Assembly (NCBI RefSeq): GCF_019219065.1
Contig: NZ_JAHUWK010000001.1
Coordinates: 1 to 64,000 of the forward strand
Length of the DNA stretch: 64,000 nucleotides
Source: Duganella sp. sic0402
GTDB taxonomy: Bacteria; Pseudomonadota; Gammaproteobacteria; Burkholderiales; Burkholderiaceae_D
Direction: 5' to 3'
Under the pieces are notes generated by a model. The model searched no databases and had not been told where the DNA came from. It worked only from the letters and a program-made list of their open reading frames with translations. Positions 7,628 through 15,832 of this stretch are shown in pieces; position 1 is the first letter of the stretch, and each line of letters starts with the position of its first letter. Position numbers and translations under genes: made by a program.

Positions 7628-8348
7628 TTATATTGGATTTGTCTGCACGTCCGGGTTTAAAAACTGATCGGCAATGGCCGGGCTGGTGGCAGTCCGCATA
7701 AAATCGACGAAGGCGCGCAGTTTTCCAGGCATGTGCTCGCGGTGCGGATAGTACAAGTGAAAAGCGTCATCCAAGCCCCAGTGCGGTGTCAAGATATGCC
7801 GCAACACACCGCTTGCCAGTTCTTGCTGAGCGAATTGTTCAAGGACGAATGCAATACCCCGGCCCTGTATCGCGGCGTCGAGAACGGCCCGCATCTCGTC
7901 GAACATCAGCCGCCCTTGTACATCAATGTGCACCGTCTGTCCCTGATCCTCAAACCGCCAGTCATACAAGCGCCCCCCAACCGAGTAGCGCTGGCGCAGG
8001 CAGTCGTGTGCTAGCAGTTCGGCAATGGTGGCGGGCTCGCTGCGGTCGCGGAAGTAAGCAGGTGCGGCCACCACAATCCTTTTTTGCACCGTGCCCAGTT
8101 GCACGGAAATCATGTCGTTTTGCAGTTTCCTGCCCATCCGAATGCCGGCATCGAAACCTGCGTTGACGGTATCGCTCAGCTGGTTATCGAGCGATACCTC
8201 CAGGTTGATCAGCGGATAGTGTTCGAGGAACGCCGATTTCCGCCGCCGCGCGCGCAAAGTTCAAATGTCTGGCGGCTGCCTCGAATGTCATCAGGCCGGG
8301 TAGATGCAGCGGTGGCGGCAGTGCATCGATTATGTCTTTTTTGTTCAT
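7628..8348 (-). pseudogene. LysR-family regulator gene with internal deletion and frameshift
   Basis: From ATG 8348 the frame reads a normal start of a GcvA-like LysR protein, including FEAAARHLNFARAAAE, the first part of the winged helix-turn-helix. Near 8245 the frame changes. A second frame, open to 7628, then gives only the effector-binding half, starting about FLEHYPLINLEVSLDNQ and continuing to the end. Roughly 80 residues that should lie between, namely the recognition helix, wing, linker helix and start of the effector domain, are missing. A TTG at 8257 could start the C-terminal piece, but without DNA-binding residues it could not act as a regulator. It lies divergent to an OYE gene that it probably once controlled. 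Confidence 0.85.
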
Positions 8349-8378
8349 ACGCTATCTCTGTTAATGACTATTTACGTC

Positions 8379-8399
8379 ATTATCGCCGATCCGCATAAT
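8379..8399. promoter_or_regulatory. LysR-type binding box between the broken LysR gene and an OYE gene
   Basis: ATTAT at 8379-8383 and ATAAT at 8395-8399 form an inverted repeat with an 11-base spacer, the T-N11-A pattern of LysR-type regulators. It lies in the divergent promoter region 32 bases before the OYE start. The adjacent regulator is disrupted, so the site may be orphaned. Confidence 0.45.
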
Positions 8400-8430
8400 C
8401 GTCAGATCTACCCATGACGAGCACAGCACA

Positions 8431-9546
8431 ATGTACAAAATCTTTGAACCCCTCAGCTTGCGCGGCATCACCCTGCGCAACCGCTACGCCCTCAGCCCAA
8501 TGTGCCAGTACACGGCCAAAGACGGTTATGCCAGCGACTACCATGCGGTCCATTATGGCCGGTTCGCCCTCGGCGGCTTCGGCTTGCTGATGGTTGAGGC
8601 GACGGCGGTTTCGCCAGAAGGCCGCATCACCCACGGCGACCTGGGCCTGTGGGATGACGCCCATATTTCCGGCTTGGCGAACATCGCCGCGTTTGCCAGG
8701 AGCTACGGCGCCACCCCTGGCATCCAGATCGCCCACGCCGGCCCAAAAGCGAGCATCCAGCGCGCCTTCGAAGGCAACGGTCCCCTCACTGAAGCCGATG
8801 CCGCGCGCGGCGAGCACCCATGGCCAGTGGTATCGCCCAGCGCCCGCCCGGTGGCAGACGGCTGGCTGACGCCAGACGCGCTCGATGCACAGGGCATCGC
8901 CAAAGTCCGGGCCGACTTCGTCGCCTCGGCACGGCGCGCCCTGCAAGCGGGCTTCGATGTGCTGGAGCTGCACTATGCGCATGGCTTCCTGCTCAATGCC
9001 TTTCTGTCACCGCTGAGCAATGACCGCAGCGACGAGTATGGCGGCAGCTTCGAGAATCGCATCCGCCTGCCACTGGCAATCGCCCGCGAGGTGCGGGCGG
9101 TATGGCCGCAGGACAAGCCGCTGTTCGTCCGTCTGTCGGCGGTCGATGGTAGCAGCAAGGGCTGGACCATCGCCGACAGCGTCGCGTTCGCCAAGATATT
9201 GAAAGAGGTTGGCGTGGACGTCATCGATTGTTCTTCGGGTGGCTTCAACGTCTATGAATACCCTAACGGCTACAGCTTCCAGGTGCCGTTTGCGGCACAA
9301 ATTCGCCGCGAAGCGGAGATCGGCACCATGGCCGTGGGCATGATCGTCGATCCGCAGCAGGCAGCAGCCGTGATCGCTGCCGGCGAGGCCGACCTGGTCG
9401 CACTGGGACACGCGGCATTGCGCGATCCGCACTTCCCGCTGCATGCACAACAGCAGGCTTCGCACGCCGACTGGCACGTCCAGGCCGGCTGGTGGCTCGC
9501 GCACCGCCAAAACAAGTTGCAACAACTGGGACCATGGGTCCCGTAA
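8431..9546 (+). CDS. namA: OYE-family NADPH dehydrogenase, YqjM/XenA type
   Basis: A 371-residue FMN-dependent ene-reductase of the thermophilic-like (YqjM, XenA) OYE class. Class markers are SPMCQY with Cys25, the residue that tunes the flavin, and HYAHGFLLNAFLSPLSNDR with His181 and His184 for binding substrate oxygen. The late Trp pair GWW is a position where class members line the active site. These enzymes reduce enones, nitroesters and nitroaromatics with NADPH. The regulator gene divergent to it is broken. An NTF2-like gene follows 18 bases later and is probably cotranscribed. Confidence 0.92.
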   Translation: MYKIFEPLSLRGITLRNRYALSPMCQYTAKDGYASDYHAVHYGRFALGGFGLLMVEATAVSPEGRITHGDLGLWDDAHISGLANIAAFARSYGATPGIQIAHAGPKASIQRAFEGNGPLTEADAARGEHPWPVVSPSARPVADGWLTPDALDAQGIAKVRADFVASARRALQAGFDVLELHYAHGFLLNAFLSPLSNDRSDEYGGSFENRIRLPLAIAREVRAVWPQDKPLFVRLSAVDGSSKGWTIADSVAFAKILKEVGVDVIDCSSGGFNVYEYPNGYSFQVPFAAQIRREAEIGTMAVGMIVDPQQAAAVIAAGEADLVALGHAALRDPHFPLHAQQQASHADWHVQAGWWLAHRQNKLQQLGPWVP

Positions 9547-9564
9547 TCAACCAGGAGAGAGAGC

Positions 9565-9948
9565 ATGAATAAACCGACCTATGTACACGATTACCAGACC
9601 ATCGTCGCGGTACTGAACCAGTACAACGAAGGCTGCAAGCACGCCGACAGCAACATCATGAAGCCGGCATTCAATGCGCAGGCCACGATGTTCAGTGTTG
9701 ATGGCGACGGCAAGCTGGCCGGCGGCGGCATCCAGACACTATTCGATGGCATTGACAGCGGCTTCAAGCCGTCGCCCGAAGCGCAGGGCGCGATCGTCAG
9801 GGTAGACATCGTCGGCACCGCCGCCAGTGCGCGCATTGATACCAACGATGTTTCCGGCTTCTGCTTCACTGACTTCTTCCACCTGTTAAAAGTCGAGGGC
9901 GAGTGGACCGTGGTCAGCAAGATCTTCCACACCCACCTGGCCCCCTGA
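9565..9948 (+). CDS. NTF2-like protein of the lumazine-binding-like group
   Basis: A 127-residue cytoplasmic protein with the cone-shaped NTF2 fold pattern: an N-terminal helix (YQTIVAVLNQYNEGCKHAD), a central helix pair and C-terminal strands ending in DFFHLLKVEGEWTVVSKIF. It resembles the putative lumazine-binding family (PF12893), a group without proven lumazine binding. AGGAGAGA precedes the ATG. It follows the YqjM-type OYE gene, so it may bind or isomerise the same small molecules; this is inferred from position only. Confidence 0.85.
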   Translation: MNKPTYVHDYQTIVAVLNQYNEGCKHADSNIMKPAFNAQATMFSVDGDGKLAGGGIQTLFDGIDSGFKPSPEAQGAIVRVDIVGTAASARIDTNDVSGFCFTDFFHLLKVEGEWTVVSKIFHTHLAP

Positions 9949-9967
9949 GATCCCGGCGCTACACGAG

Positions 9968-10891
9968 CTACCTCGCGGAGAGGATGTGCGGCAGCTTCTG
10001 CACCCGGAATGCCTCGACGACAAAATCGATAAAGGCGCGGGTTTTCGCCGGCAGCAGTTTTTGGCTGGTGAAATACAAGGAGATCGCCCCAACATCGCCA
10101 TACCAGTTTGGCAGTAGGCGTACCAGCGAACCACTTTCCAGATGAGGCGCAGCGTGTGGCGCTGGTATCAACCCGACGCCAAGGCCCAGCACCACGGCGC
10201 GGCTGAGTGCGTCGGGATCGTTGACCAGCATTACCGGCTGCTGTTTTGCAGTGACTTCGACGCCGGCATGATTGCGCATGACCTGCGTCCGCACGCGACC
10301 CGTCATCGGAGAGCGCATCACAACGCTGGGGAACGCGGCAAGGTCAGATGGATCCTTAGGACGACGCTTGCCCTGTAACACCGATGGCGAGGCCACCGCA
10401 ATCAAATGTATGCGCGCCAGCTCGCGCGCCACCATACCTGGCGGCAGATCAAAGCCAGCACCGATCGCCGCATCAAAACCACCCGCGATCAGGTCCTGCG
10501 GACGGCTATCAAAAACCCAATCGGGAGTCACACCCGGATAACGTTCGAGAAACGCTGGCATGAGCGGCAAAAGAAAATCCATGCCAAAGCCCGGTGCCGC
10601 ACTCAGCTTCAATACACCGGCCGGTTGCCCGGCATTGACCTTGATGTCGGCGATTGCTTGCTGAATGCTGTCGAGACCGCTCTGTACGGATAGCCGAAAA
10701 CGTTCACCCGCTTCAGTGAGTGTCAAACCGCGCGTATTGCGAACGAAGAGCCGCACGCCAAGATTGCGTTCCAGAAGCGCGACGTTCCGACTTACTGCTG
10801 CCGGCGTCAAGCCGAGTCGACGTGCCGCAGCAGAAAAGCTCGCGCTCTCCGCACTGCGGATGAAAGATTCCAGATTGGCGAGAGTTTCCAA
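9968..10891 (-). CDS. LysR-family transcriptional regulator
   Basis: A full-length LysR protein of about 307 residues. The helix-turn-helix includes FSAAARRLGLTPAAVSRNVA, and the effector domain ends with DFVVEAFRVQKLP. The frame extends to a GTG at 10993, but TTG at 10891 is chosen: GAAGG lies seven bases ahead and the product then starts ETLANLESFIRSAE as the family does. It is divergent to the reductase gene at 11014. A 9-bp inverted repeat between them (10929-10984) is a candidate binding site, so that gene is the likely target. Confidence 0.88.
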   Translation of the reverse strand: METLANLESFIRSAESASFSAAARRLGLTPAAVSRNVALLERNLGVRLFVRNTRGLTLTEAGERFRLSVQSGLDSIQQAIADIKVNAGQPAGVLKLSAAPGFGMDFLLPLMPAFLERYPGVTPDWVFDSRPQDLIAGGFDAAIGAGFDLPPGMVARELARIHLIAVASPSVLQGKRRPKDPSDLAAFPSVVMRSPMTGRVRTQVMRNHAGVEVTAKQQPVMLVNDPDALSRAVVLGLGVGLIPAPHAAPHLESGSLVRLLPNWYGDVGAISLYFTSQKLLPAKTRAFIDFVVEAFRVQKLPHILSAR

Positions 10892-10928
10892 GGCTTGGCC
10901 TTCAAGTAAAAATTGAAAGTGATTATAG

Positions 10929-10984
10929 CTGTTTGCTACTAACGCTGGAAAACGCCAGGCCCTAGAATTCAACTCAGCAAACAG
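10929..10984. repeat. 9-bp inverted repeat in a LysR divergent promoter
   Basis: CTGTTTGCT at 10929-10937 is repeated in reverse complement as AGCAAACAG at 10976-10984, 38 bases apart. The pair lies between the LysR and reductase starts, where two-site binding by a LysR tetramer would be expected. Regulatory function is inferred. Confidence 0.4.
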
Positions 10985-11013
10985 TCTATTCACCTCATTT
11001 CAAAGGAAATATC

Positions 11014-11661
11014 ATGACTATCGGCATCATTGGCTCGGGCGCCCTCGGCGCCAACTTCGCCCGCATTCTCGCCAAAAAAGGGATCTCGGCCACCATTTCG
11101 AATAGCCGTGGACCGGCTTCGCTAACGGACCTGGTCAGAGAGCTAGGACCATCAATCAAGGCAGGCACAGTGGAACAGGCAGCAAGTGCCGACATGGTGC
11201 TGATTGCGGTTCGCTGGGTTGACGCGGAAAAAGTGCTGGGTAATCTGCCGGCGTGGAACGGTCGCATCGTGATCGACGGCACTAATCCGGTGGAGTTCTT
11301 CGATCCCGCAACGTCGCCGGATGCGCAAGACCCGAGCAATCCGCTCGCTGCTTATGGCATCAAGGCGGTCGATCTTGATGGCAAACATTCGAGTCAAATC
11401 ATCCAGCAATTCGTTGCTGGCGCACGCGTCGTCAAAGCATTTAACCACAACGACGTCAATGTGCTGAAGGAGCCGGAAACGGCTGGTGGCAAGCGCGTAC
11501 TGTTCTACTCGGGTGACGACGCTGCCGCAAAAGCTGAGGTGCGCCGCATCATGGAAGCGGCCGGATTCTTCCCGATCGACCTCGGCGCGCTGGACGTTGG
11601 CGGACCGCTTGCCTCGCTGCCTTTCGGCCCGCTGTCGACGCACAACTTCATTCGTATTTAA
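11014..11661 (+). CDS. F420/NADP-oxidoreductase-like Rossmann protein
   Basis: A 215-residue protein of the NADP oxidoreductase, coenzyme F420-dependent family (PF03807). The dinucleotide motif GSGALGANFARILAKKG is at residues 7-23, followed by SNSRGP where the 2'-phosphate of NADPH is usually bound. Proteobacterial members lack F420 and probably reduce other substrates with NADPH. AAAGGAAA lies ahead of the ATG. The gene is divergent to a LysR regulator and ends before a strong hairpin at 11738. Confidence 0.88.
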   Translation: MTIGIIGSGALGANFARILAKKGISATISNSRGPASLTDLVRELGPSIKAGTVEQAASADMVLIAVRWVDAEKVLGNLPAWNGRIVIDGTNPVEFFDPATSPDAQDPSNPLAAYGIKAVDLDGKHSSQIIQQFVAGARVVKAFNHNDVNVLKEPETAGGKRVLFYSGDDAAAKAEVRRIMEAAGFFPIDLGALDVGGPLASLPFGPLSTHNFIRI

Positions 11662-11737
11662 TCGGCATACGCTTGCATTCCTGGCTGGCAACATTGGTCG
11701 AATGTCGAACCAGCCTGGTGCAGCGACCCGCCCATAA

Positions 11738-11764
11738 AAAATGCCTGCGCGAGGCAGGCATTTT
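11738..11764. terminator. Bidirectional rho-independent terminator
   Basis: ATGCCTGC (11741-11748) pairs with GCAGGCAT (11754-11761) around a five-base loop, flanked by A-run and T-run. It lies between convergent genes, the reductase ending at 11661 and the MFS carrier ending at 11785, and can stop transcription from both sides. Confidence 0.85.
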
Positions 11765-11784
11765 GGCGGGTGCCGAGTAACAGC

Positions 11785-13086
11785 TTACGCCACTTTTTCG
11801 TCCGGGAAGGCGTTGGTGGCTTTGGCGCCCCAGATTGCGTAGAACAGCACATACAGTTCGCACGCCGCTGTCAGCAGGAAGGACAGTTGCAGGCCGACGG
11901 TGTCAGCCAGCCAGCCTTGCACCACCACCAGCGCGCCGCCGGCGATCGCCATGATCAGCAGGCCGGCGCCTTCTTCGGTCAGCGGGCCCAGGCCTTTGAT
12001 GCCCAGCGTGAAGATGGTCGGGAACATCACCGAGTGGAACAGGCCGACCGAGATCAGCGCCCACATGGCAACGCTGCCAGTGCCCAGCGCGGCGATTATC
12101 ATCACGATAAACGCGCCGATGGCGCAGAACGCCAGCACGCGCTCGGCGGTGGTTTTGTTCATCGCCCAGGCGCCGAGGAAGCGGCCAACCAGCATGCCGC
12201 CCCACAGCAGGAACAGGTAGTGCGCGCCTTGTTCGTGGCTGAGGCCGCCAATCTCAGGCTGCGCGGTGAAGTTGATGAACAGGTTGGCCACGCCAATTTC
12301 GGCGATCAGATAGATGAAGATGGCGGGGATGCCGAACACCAGGTTGCGGTGCTTCCACAGCGACAGTTTTTCACGCTCGGCGTCGGAGACGCGGCTGGTG
12401 GCGCTATGGTGCATGGCCGGCATTTTGAAGCGCGCGATCACCAGCGCCAGGATCACCAGCACGCAGGCGACGATCAGGTAAGGCAGCTGCACAGCCTGCG
12501 CGTCGGCCAGTTTTTCAGCCTGGGTCAGCACATGGCCGGCTTCGGCGGTTCCGGAAGCGGAGCGGCCCAGGATCAGATAGGCGCCGAACAGCGGGGCCAG
12601 CGTCGCGCCCAGTGAGTTGAACGCTTGTACCAGGTTCAGGCGCGAGGACGCGGTTTCCGGCGAGCCCAGCACTGCCACGTACGGATTGGCCGATACCTGC
12701 AGCAAGGTGATGCCGCAAGCGATGACGAACAGCGCCACCAGCGTCACGCCATACGACGGCATGCGCGCGGCAGGGATCATCATCAGCGCGCCGACCGCCA
12801 TCATGCACAGGCCGAACACCATCGATTTCTGGTAGCCGATGCGCTCGATCAGGCGCGCCGACGGAATCGAGGCGAAGAAGTAGGCGATGAACCAGACCGA
12901 TTCAATCAGCGTGGTTTGGGTGTAATTCAGGTCGAACACGCTGCGCAGATGCGGCAGCAGGGTGTTGTTGATGACGGTGATGAAGCCCCAGGTGAAGAAT
13001 AGGCTGGTCAGCAGCGACAAGACGGCGCGCGAATTATTGGGCTGCGAGTGGACGGAACTGGTGCTGGTGGAGAGTGGAGCGGGCAT
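11785..13086 (-). CDS. MFS sugar permease, FucP/GluP type
   Basis: A 433-residue major facilitator of the fucose-galactose-glucose:H+ symporter family with about twelve membrane helices. Recognisable parts are the opening FFTWGFITVINNTLLPHLR and the signature LLQVSANPYVAVLG, where members of this family carry the sugar-contacting Asn. The sugar cannot be told from sequence. It is an inner-membrane importer. It follows a LysR gene on the same strand with a 112-base gap and ends at the terminator at 11738. No catabolic genes for a sugar lie next to it. Confidence 0.88.
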   Translation of the reverse strand: MPAPLSTSTSSVHSQPNNSRAVLSLLTSLFFTWGFITVINNTLLPHLRSVFDLNYTQTTLIESVWFIAYFFASIPSARLIERIGYQKSMVFGLCMMAVGALMMIPAARMPSYGVTLVALFVIACGITLLQVSANPYVAVLGSPETASSRLNLVQAFNSLGATLAPLFGAYLILGRSASGTAEAGHVLTQAEKLADAQAVQLPYLIVACVLVILALVIARFKMPAMHHSATSRVSDAEREKLSLWKHRNLVFGIPAIFIYLIAEIGVANLFINFTAQPEIGGLSHEQGAHYLFLLWGGMLVGRFLGAWAMNKTTAERVLAFCAIGAFIVMIIAALGTGSVAMWALISVGLFHSVMFPTIFTLGIKGLGPLTEEGAGLLIMAIAGGALVVVQGWLADTVGLQLSFLLTAACELYVLFYAIWGAKATNAFPDEKVA

Positions 13087-13198
13087 TGGTGTCTCTAGAA
13101 GTTTTCTTAACCTCTTATGCTATCCCAGGGTTCATATGATCTCCAATGCCAAAAAAATCATTATCAATAACATTTGGGTATAGCTGGCATTTCGCTAG

Positions 13199-14116
13199 TC
13201 AATCTTTGACGGATTTGTTGCTCATGAGGAAATCCACGAAGGTCCGCACCCGCAACGACAGGTAGCGGGCGTGCGGATACAACAAGATGAACGGCCGCGA
13301 TGCGCCGCCGTGCTGTGGCAGCAGTTCAATCAGCGCGCCGCTGGCCAGGTCTTGTTCGACGATGAAGCGGTAGGTCTGTACCAGCCCGGCGCCGCTGCGC
13401 GCCAGCGTGACGATGCCCAGCACGTCTTCCGAGCAGCACAATCCGCCCTCTGTGACCACATCCACTTGCTGGCCATCGCGCATGAAAGGCCAGGGGATGC
13501 GCTTGCCGGTGCTGGGCAGATCGAACTGGATGCATTCGTGCTTGCGCAGGTCGTCCAGCGATGTCGGCGTGCCGGCGCGTTTCAGGTAGGCAGGGGAGGC
13601 GACCAGCACCAGTTCGGCGTCCTCCAGTTTGCGGGCGATCAGGTTGGAGTCGGCGGGCGCGCGGCCGCGTATCGCCAGGTCGTAGCCTTCGTCGGCAAAG
13701 TCGATATTGCGGTTGCTGACGTGGATGTCGATGGTCACGTCCGGATATTGGCGGCGGAACTCGCCCAGCAGCGGCAGCAGGCGGTAGTGCGCGTAGGGCG
13801 TGGGCGCGCTGATCCGCAGCGGGCCGGATGGCTGGACTTGGGCGCCGGTGATCTGCCGTTCGGCTTCCGTCAATTGCGACAGTGCCTGGCGGCATTGCTC
13901 GAAATAGACGCGGCCGCCGTCGGTCAGGCGGATCTGGCGCGTGGTGCGGACGAACAGGCGCACGCCCAGCCGCTCTTCCAGCCGGGAGACGGAGCGGCTG
14001 ACCGCTGCCGGGGTCACGCCCGCAGCCGTGGCGGCGGCGGTAAAACTGGAGAGTTCAGCTGCCAGGCAAAACAGTTCGATGCTGCCTAGCAGCACATCGT
14101 CAAATTGGCGTTTCAT
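13199..14116 (-). CDS. LysR-family regulator, divergent to an SDR-tautomerase operon
   Basis: A 305-residue LysR protein. The helix-turn-helix (FTAAATAAGVTPAAVSRSVS) begins near residue 25, and the effector-binding domain has the standard length. It is divergently arranged with the SDR gene at 14231. The 114-base gap contains TTGAT (14125-14129) and ATCAA (14140-14144) as an inverted repeat, a candidate binding site. The SDR-tautomerase pair is the likely target. The MFS gene downstream on the same strand may also be under its influence, but its own gap is long enough for a separate promoter. Confidence 0.9.
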   Translation of the reverse strand: MKRQFDDVLLGSIELFCLAAELSSFTAAATAAGVTPAAVSRSVSRLEERLGVRLFVRTTRQIRLTDGGRVYFEQCRQALSQLTEAERQITGAQVQPSGPLRISAPTPYAHYRLLPLLGEFRRQYPDVTIDIHVSNRNIDFADEGYDLAIRGRAPADSNLIARKLEDAELVLVASPAYLKRAGTPTSLDDLRKHECIQFDLPSTGKRIPWPFMRDGQQVDVVTEGGLCCSEDVLGIVTLARSGAGLVQTYRFIVEQDLASGALIELLPQHGGASRPFILLYPHARYLSLRVRTFVDFLMSNKSVKD

Positions 14117-14230
14117 GGTGTTGATTGATTACGTGGTGTATCAATTGTCTTGCTTTTCGCTGTGTTTATCAATGGATCGCGCAAAAGTATAGTGGCTACA
14201 CCGTAACCCACACCTGAAAGGAAGCACATC

Positions 14231-14965
14231 ATGAGCAAGACAGTTATCGTTACCGGCGCATCGAGCGGCATCGGCTTTGCCGTCGCAGAGGCGTATCTGA
14301 AACGCGGCTACAACGTGGTCGGCAACGCGCGTACCATTGAGCGTCTGAAGGAGGCGGCGGACAAGCTGGGCAATCCGCCCAACTTCGTGCTGGTGCCGGG
14401 CGACATCTCCAGGGCGGCCACCGCGAAGGCGCTGTTTGCGCGCGCTGTAGAGGCGTTTGGCAAAGTGGATATTCTGATCAACAACGCCGGCATTTTCATC
14501 GCCAAGCCAGTCACCGACTATACCGAAGACGATCTGGAGCAACTGCTGGACACCAATCTGAAGGGCGTGTTCTTCCCGTCGCAGCAGGCGGCTGCGCACA
14601 TGGGTGCCAACAAATCCGGCCATATCGTCAACATCACCGCCAGCATTGCGATGCAGCCAAATGTGAAAGTGCCGGCCTTGCTGCCGGTGCTGATCAAGGG
14701 CGGCCTGAATCACGCCACGCGCGGGCTGGCGATTGAACTGGCCGCGTCCAACGTCAAAGTCAATGCGGTGGCGCCGGGGATTATCGCCACGCCGATGCAC
14801 AGCCAGGACGACGCGACGCAGGCCTTTTACCGCACGCTGTCACCAACCGGTACGACCGGTGTAACCGATGACATCGTCAACGCCGTGCTGTACCTGACCG
14901 AATCCAACTTCACCACCGGCACCATCCTGCCAGTCGACGGCGGCGGCTCCGCTGGCACCTGGTAA
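14231..14965 (+). CDS. Atypical SDR-family protein lacking the catalytic tyrosine
   Basis: A 244-residue SDR. TGASSGIG (8-15) and NNAG (84-87) are intact, and the C-terminus ends in the usual TGTILPVDGGG. In the active-site region, Ser139 and Lys156 are kept, but the position of the catalytic Tyr (four residues before Lys156) is Pro152 in PALLPVLIKGGLN. Other SDRs of this subgroup also lack the Tyr in my recollection, so this may be a lineage trait. It may act through another acid or not be a normal dehydrogenase. AAAGGAAG precedes the start. A tautomerase gene follows 16 bases later. Confidence 0.88.
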   Translation: MSKTVIVTGASSGIGFAVAEAYLKRGYNVVGNARTIERLKEAADKLGNPPNFVLVPGDISRAATAKALFARAVEAFGKVDILINNAGIFIAKPVTDYTEDDLEQLLDTNLKGVFFPSQQAAAHMGANKSGHIVNITASIAMQPNVKVPALLPVLIKGGLNHATRGLAIELAASNVKVNAVAPGIIATPMHSQDDATQAFYRTLSPTGTTGVTDDIVNAVLYLTESNFTTGTILPVDGGGSAGTW

Positions 14966-14981
14966 TCAAAGGAGAACCACC

Positions 14982-15194
14982 ATGCCATATGTAAATATCC
15001 GCGTCACCAACGAAGGCGTGACGGCTGAGCAGAAACAGGAACTGATTGAAGGTGCGACCGACTTGCTGCAACGCGTGCTGAACAAGAACCCAGCAACCAC
15101 CTTCGTCATCATCGATGAAGTGGAAACGGATAACTGGGGCGTCAACCGCCAGAACATCACGTCAGTGCGTAAGCGCGACAAAGCGGTCGGCTAA
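14982..15194 (+). CDS. 4-oxalocrotonate tautomerase-like protein (copy 1)
   Basis: A 70-residue tautomerase with the catalytic N-terminal Pro exposed after Met removal (MPYVNIRVTNEG). The family forms hexamers of 60-80-residue subunits that shift double bonds of enol acids. It follows the atypical SDR gene with a good AAAGGAGAA site. The first 54 residues match the second copy at 17979-18197 at 48 positions, and the tails differ. This copy ends RKRDKAVG. Confidence 0.9.
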   Translation: MPYVNIRVTNEGVTAEQKQELIEGATDLLQRVLNKNPATTFVIIDEVETDNWGVNRQNITSVRKRDKAVG

Positions 15195-15195
15195 G

Positions 15196-15244
15196 TAATA
15201 TCAGGGTTACCGCTCGGAGGCGGGCGGCAACCGTAACCATATTA
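15196..15244. terminator. Imperfect hairpin terminator after the tautomerase gene
   Basis: TAATAT plus GGTTAC (15196-15210) pairs with GTAACC plus ATATTA (15233-15244), with bulged bases and a GC-rich inner loop. A T-rich run (ATTTTTATTTT) follows. It begins just after the tautomerase stop and faces the convergent acetyltransferase gene. Confidence 0.6.
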
Positions 15245-15309
15245 TTTTTATTTTCTCCTCATAAATAAAGTATTGAAATGAATGGATCTGGCCTTGCCGC
15301 CTCAAGTAT

Positions 15310-15810
15310 CTATTCAAGGCGCAAGCACATATGCTCCTCGTCGTAGAACCGTCCGTTGACTTGCATGCAGCGGGGTTCTACGCCGTAGGTGGTAAAGCCT
15401 AGCGAAGTGTAGAGGGCTTTTGCGCGGTGGTTTTCTGCGTTCACAGAGAGGTGGAGTTGCAGCACGCCGATGGACTCGGCGCGCTGTTTGATGTGCGTGA
15501 ACAGTTGCCGTGCGAGGCCCTGGGCGCGCCATTCGGGATGGACGAACACGCCCCATAGTGTTGCTTTGTGGGCCAGCTGGCTTAAGGCCTCGCGCCGCAG
15601 ACCGGCGATAGCGATCAGCTGGTCGTCGGCAAACGCGCCCAACACAATCTGCCCAGCGTTGGGCGCGATCTTTTTGCGTATCTCATCCGGCGTTTGCGCG
15701 GCTTCTTCTTGTGCGGTGGGCGACACGGCGAACGGCGCATCCGCTATCGCCAGCAGGCGTAGCGCTTTGAATGCTGCGATGTCGTCTTCACTGAGCGGCC
15801 GGATGTGCAT
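15310..15810 (-). CDS. GNAT-family N-acetyltransferase
   Basis: A 166-residue acetyl-CoA-dependent acetyltransferase starting MHIRPLSEDDIAAFKALRL. The acetyl-CoA binding segment is VHPEWRAQGLARQLFTHIKQ, and the C-terminal motif B is NAENHRAKALYTSLGFTTYG. The substrate is unknown. The frame opens 22 codons earlier and overlaps the preceding hydrolase gene. ATG 15810 matches the family start, though its ribosome binding site is weak. It lies 22 bases after the hydrolase gene and may be cotranscribed. Confidence 0.88.
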   Translation of the reverse strand: MHIRPLSEDDIAAFKALRLLAIADAPFAVSPTAQEEAAQTPDEIRKKIAPNAGQIVLGAFADDQLIAIAGLRREALSQLAHKATLWGVFVHPEWRAQGLARQLFTHIKQRAESIGVLQLHLSVNAENHRAKALYTSLGFTTYGVEPRCMQVNGRFYDEEHMCLRLE

Positions 15811-15832
15811 AGTCGCCCAGAATAGCATAGTG

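Noticed and set aside
8431..9546. Classification as 2,4-dienoyl-CoA reductase
   Set aside because: The chain is too short and lacks the C-terminal FAD/NAD and Fe-S domains; SPMCQY and the two-His motif fit YqjM/XenA.
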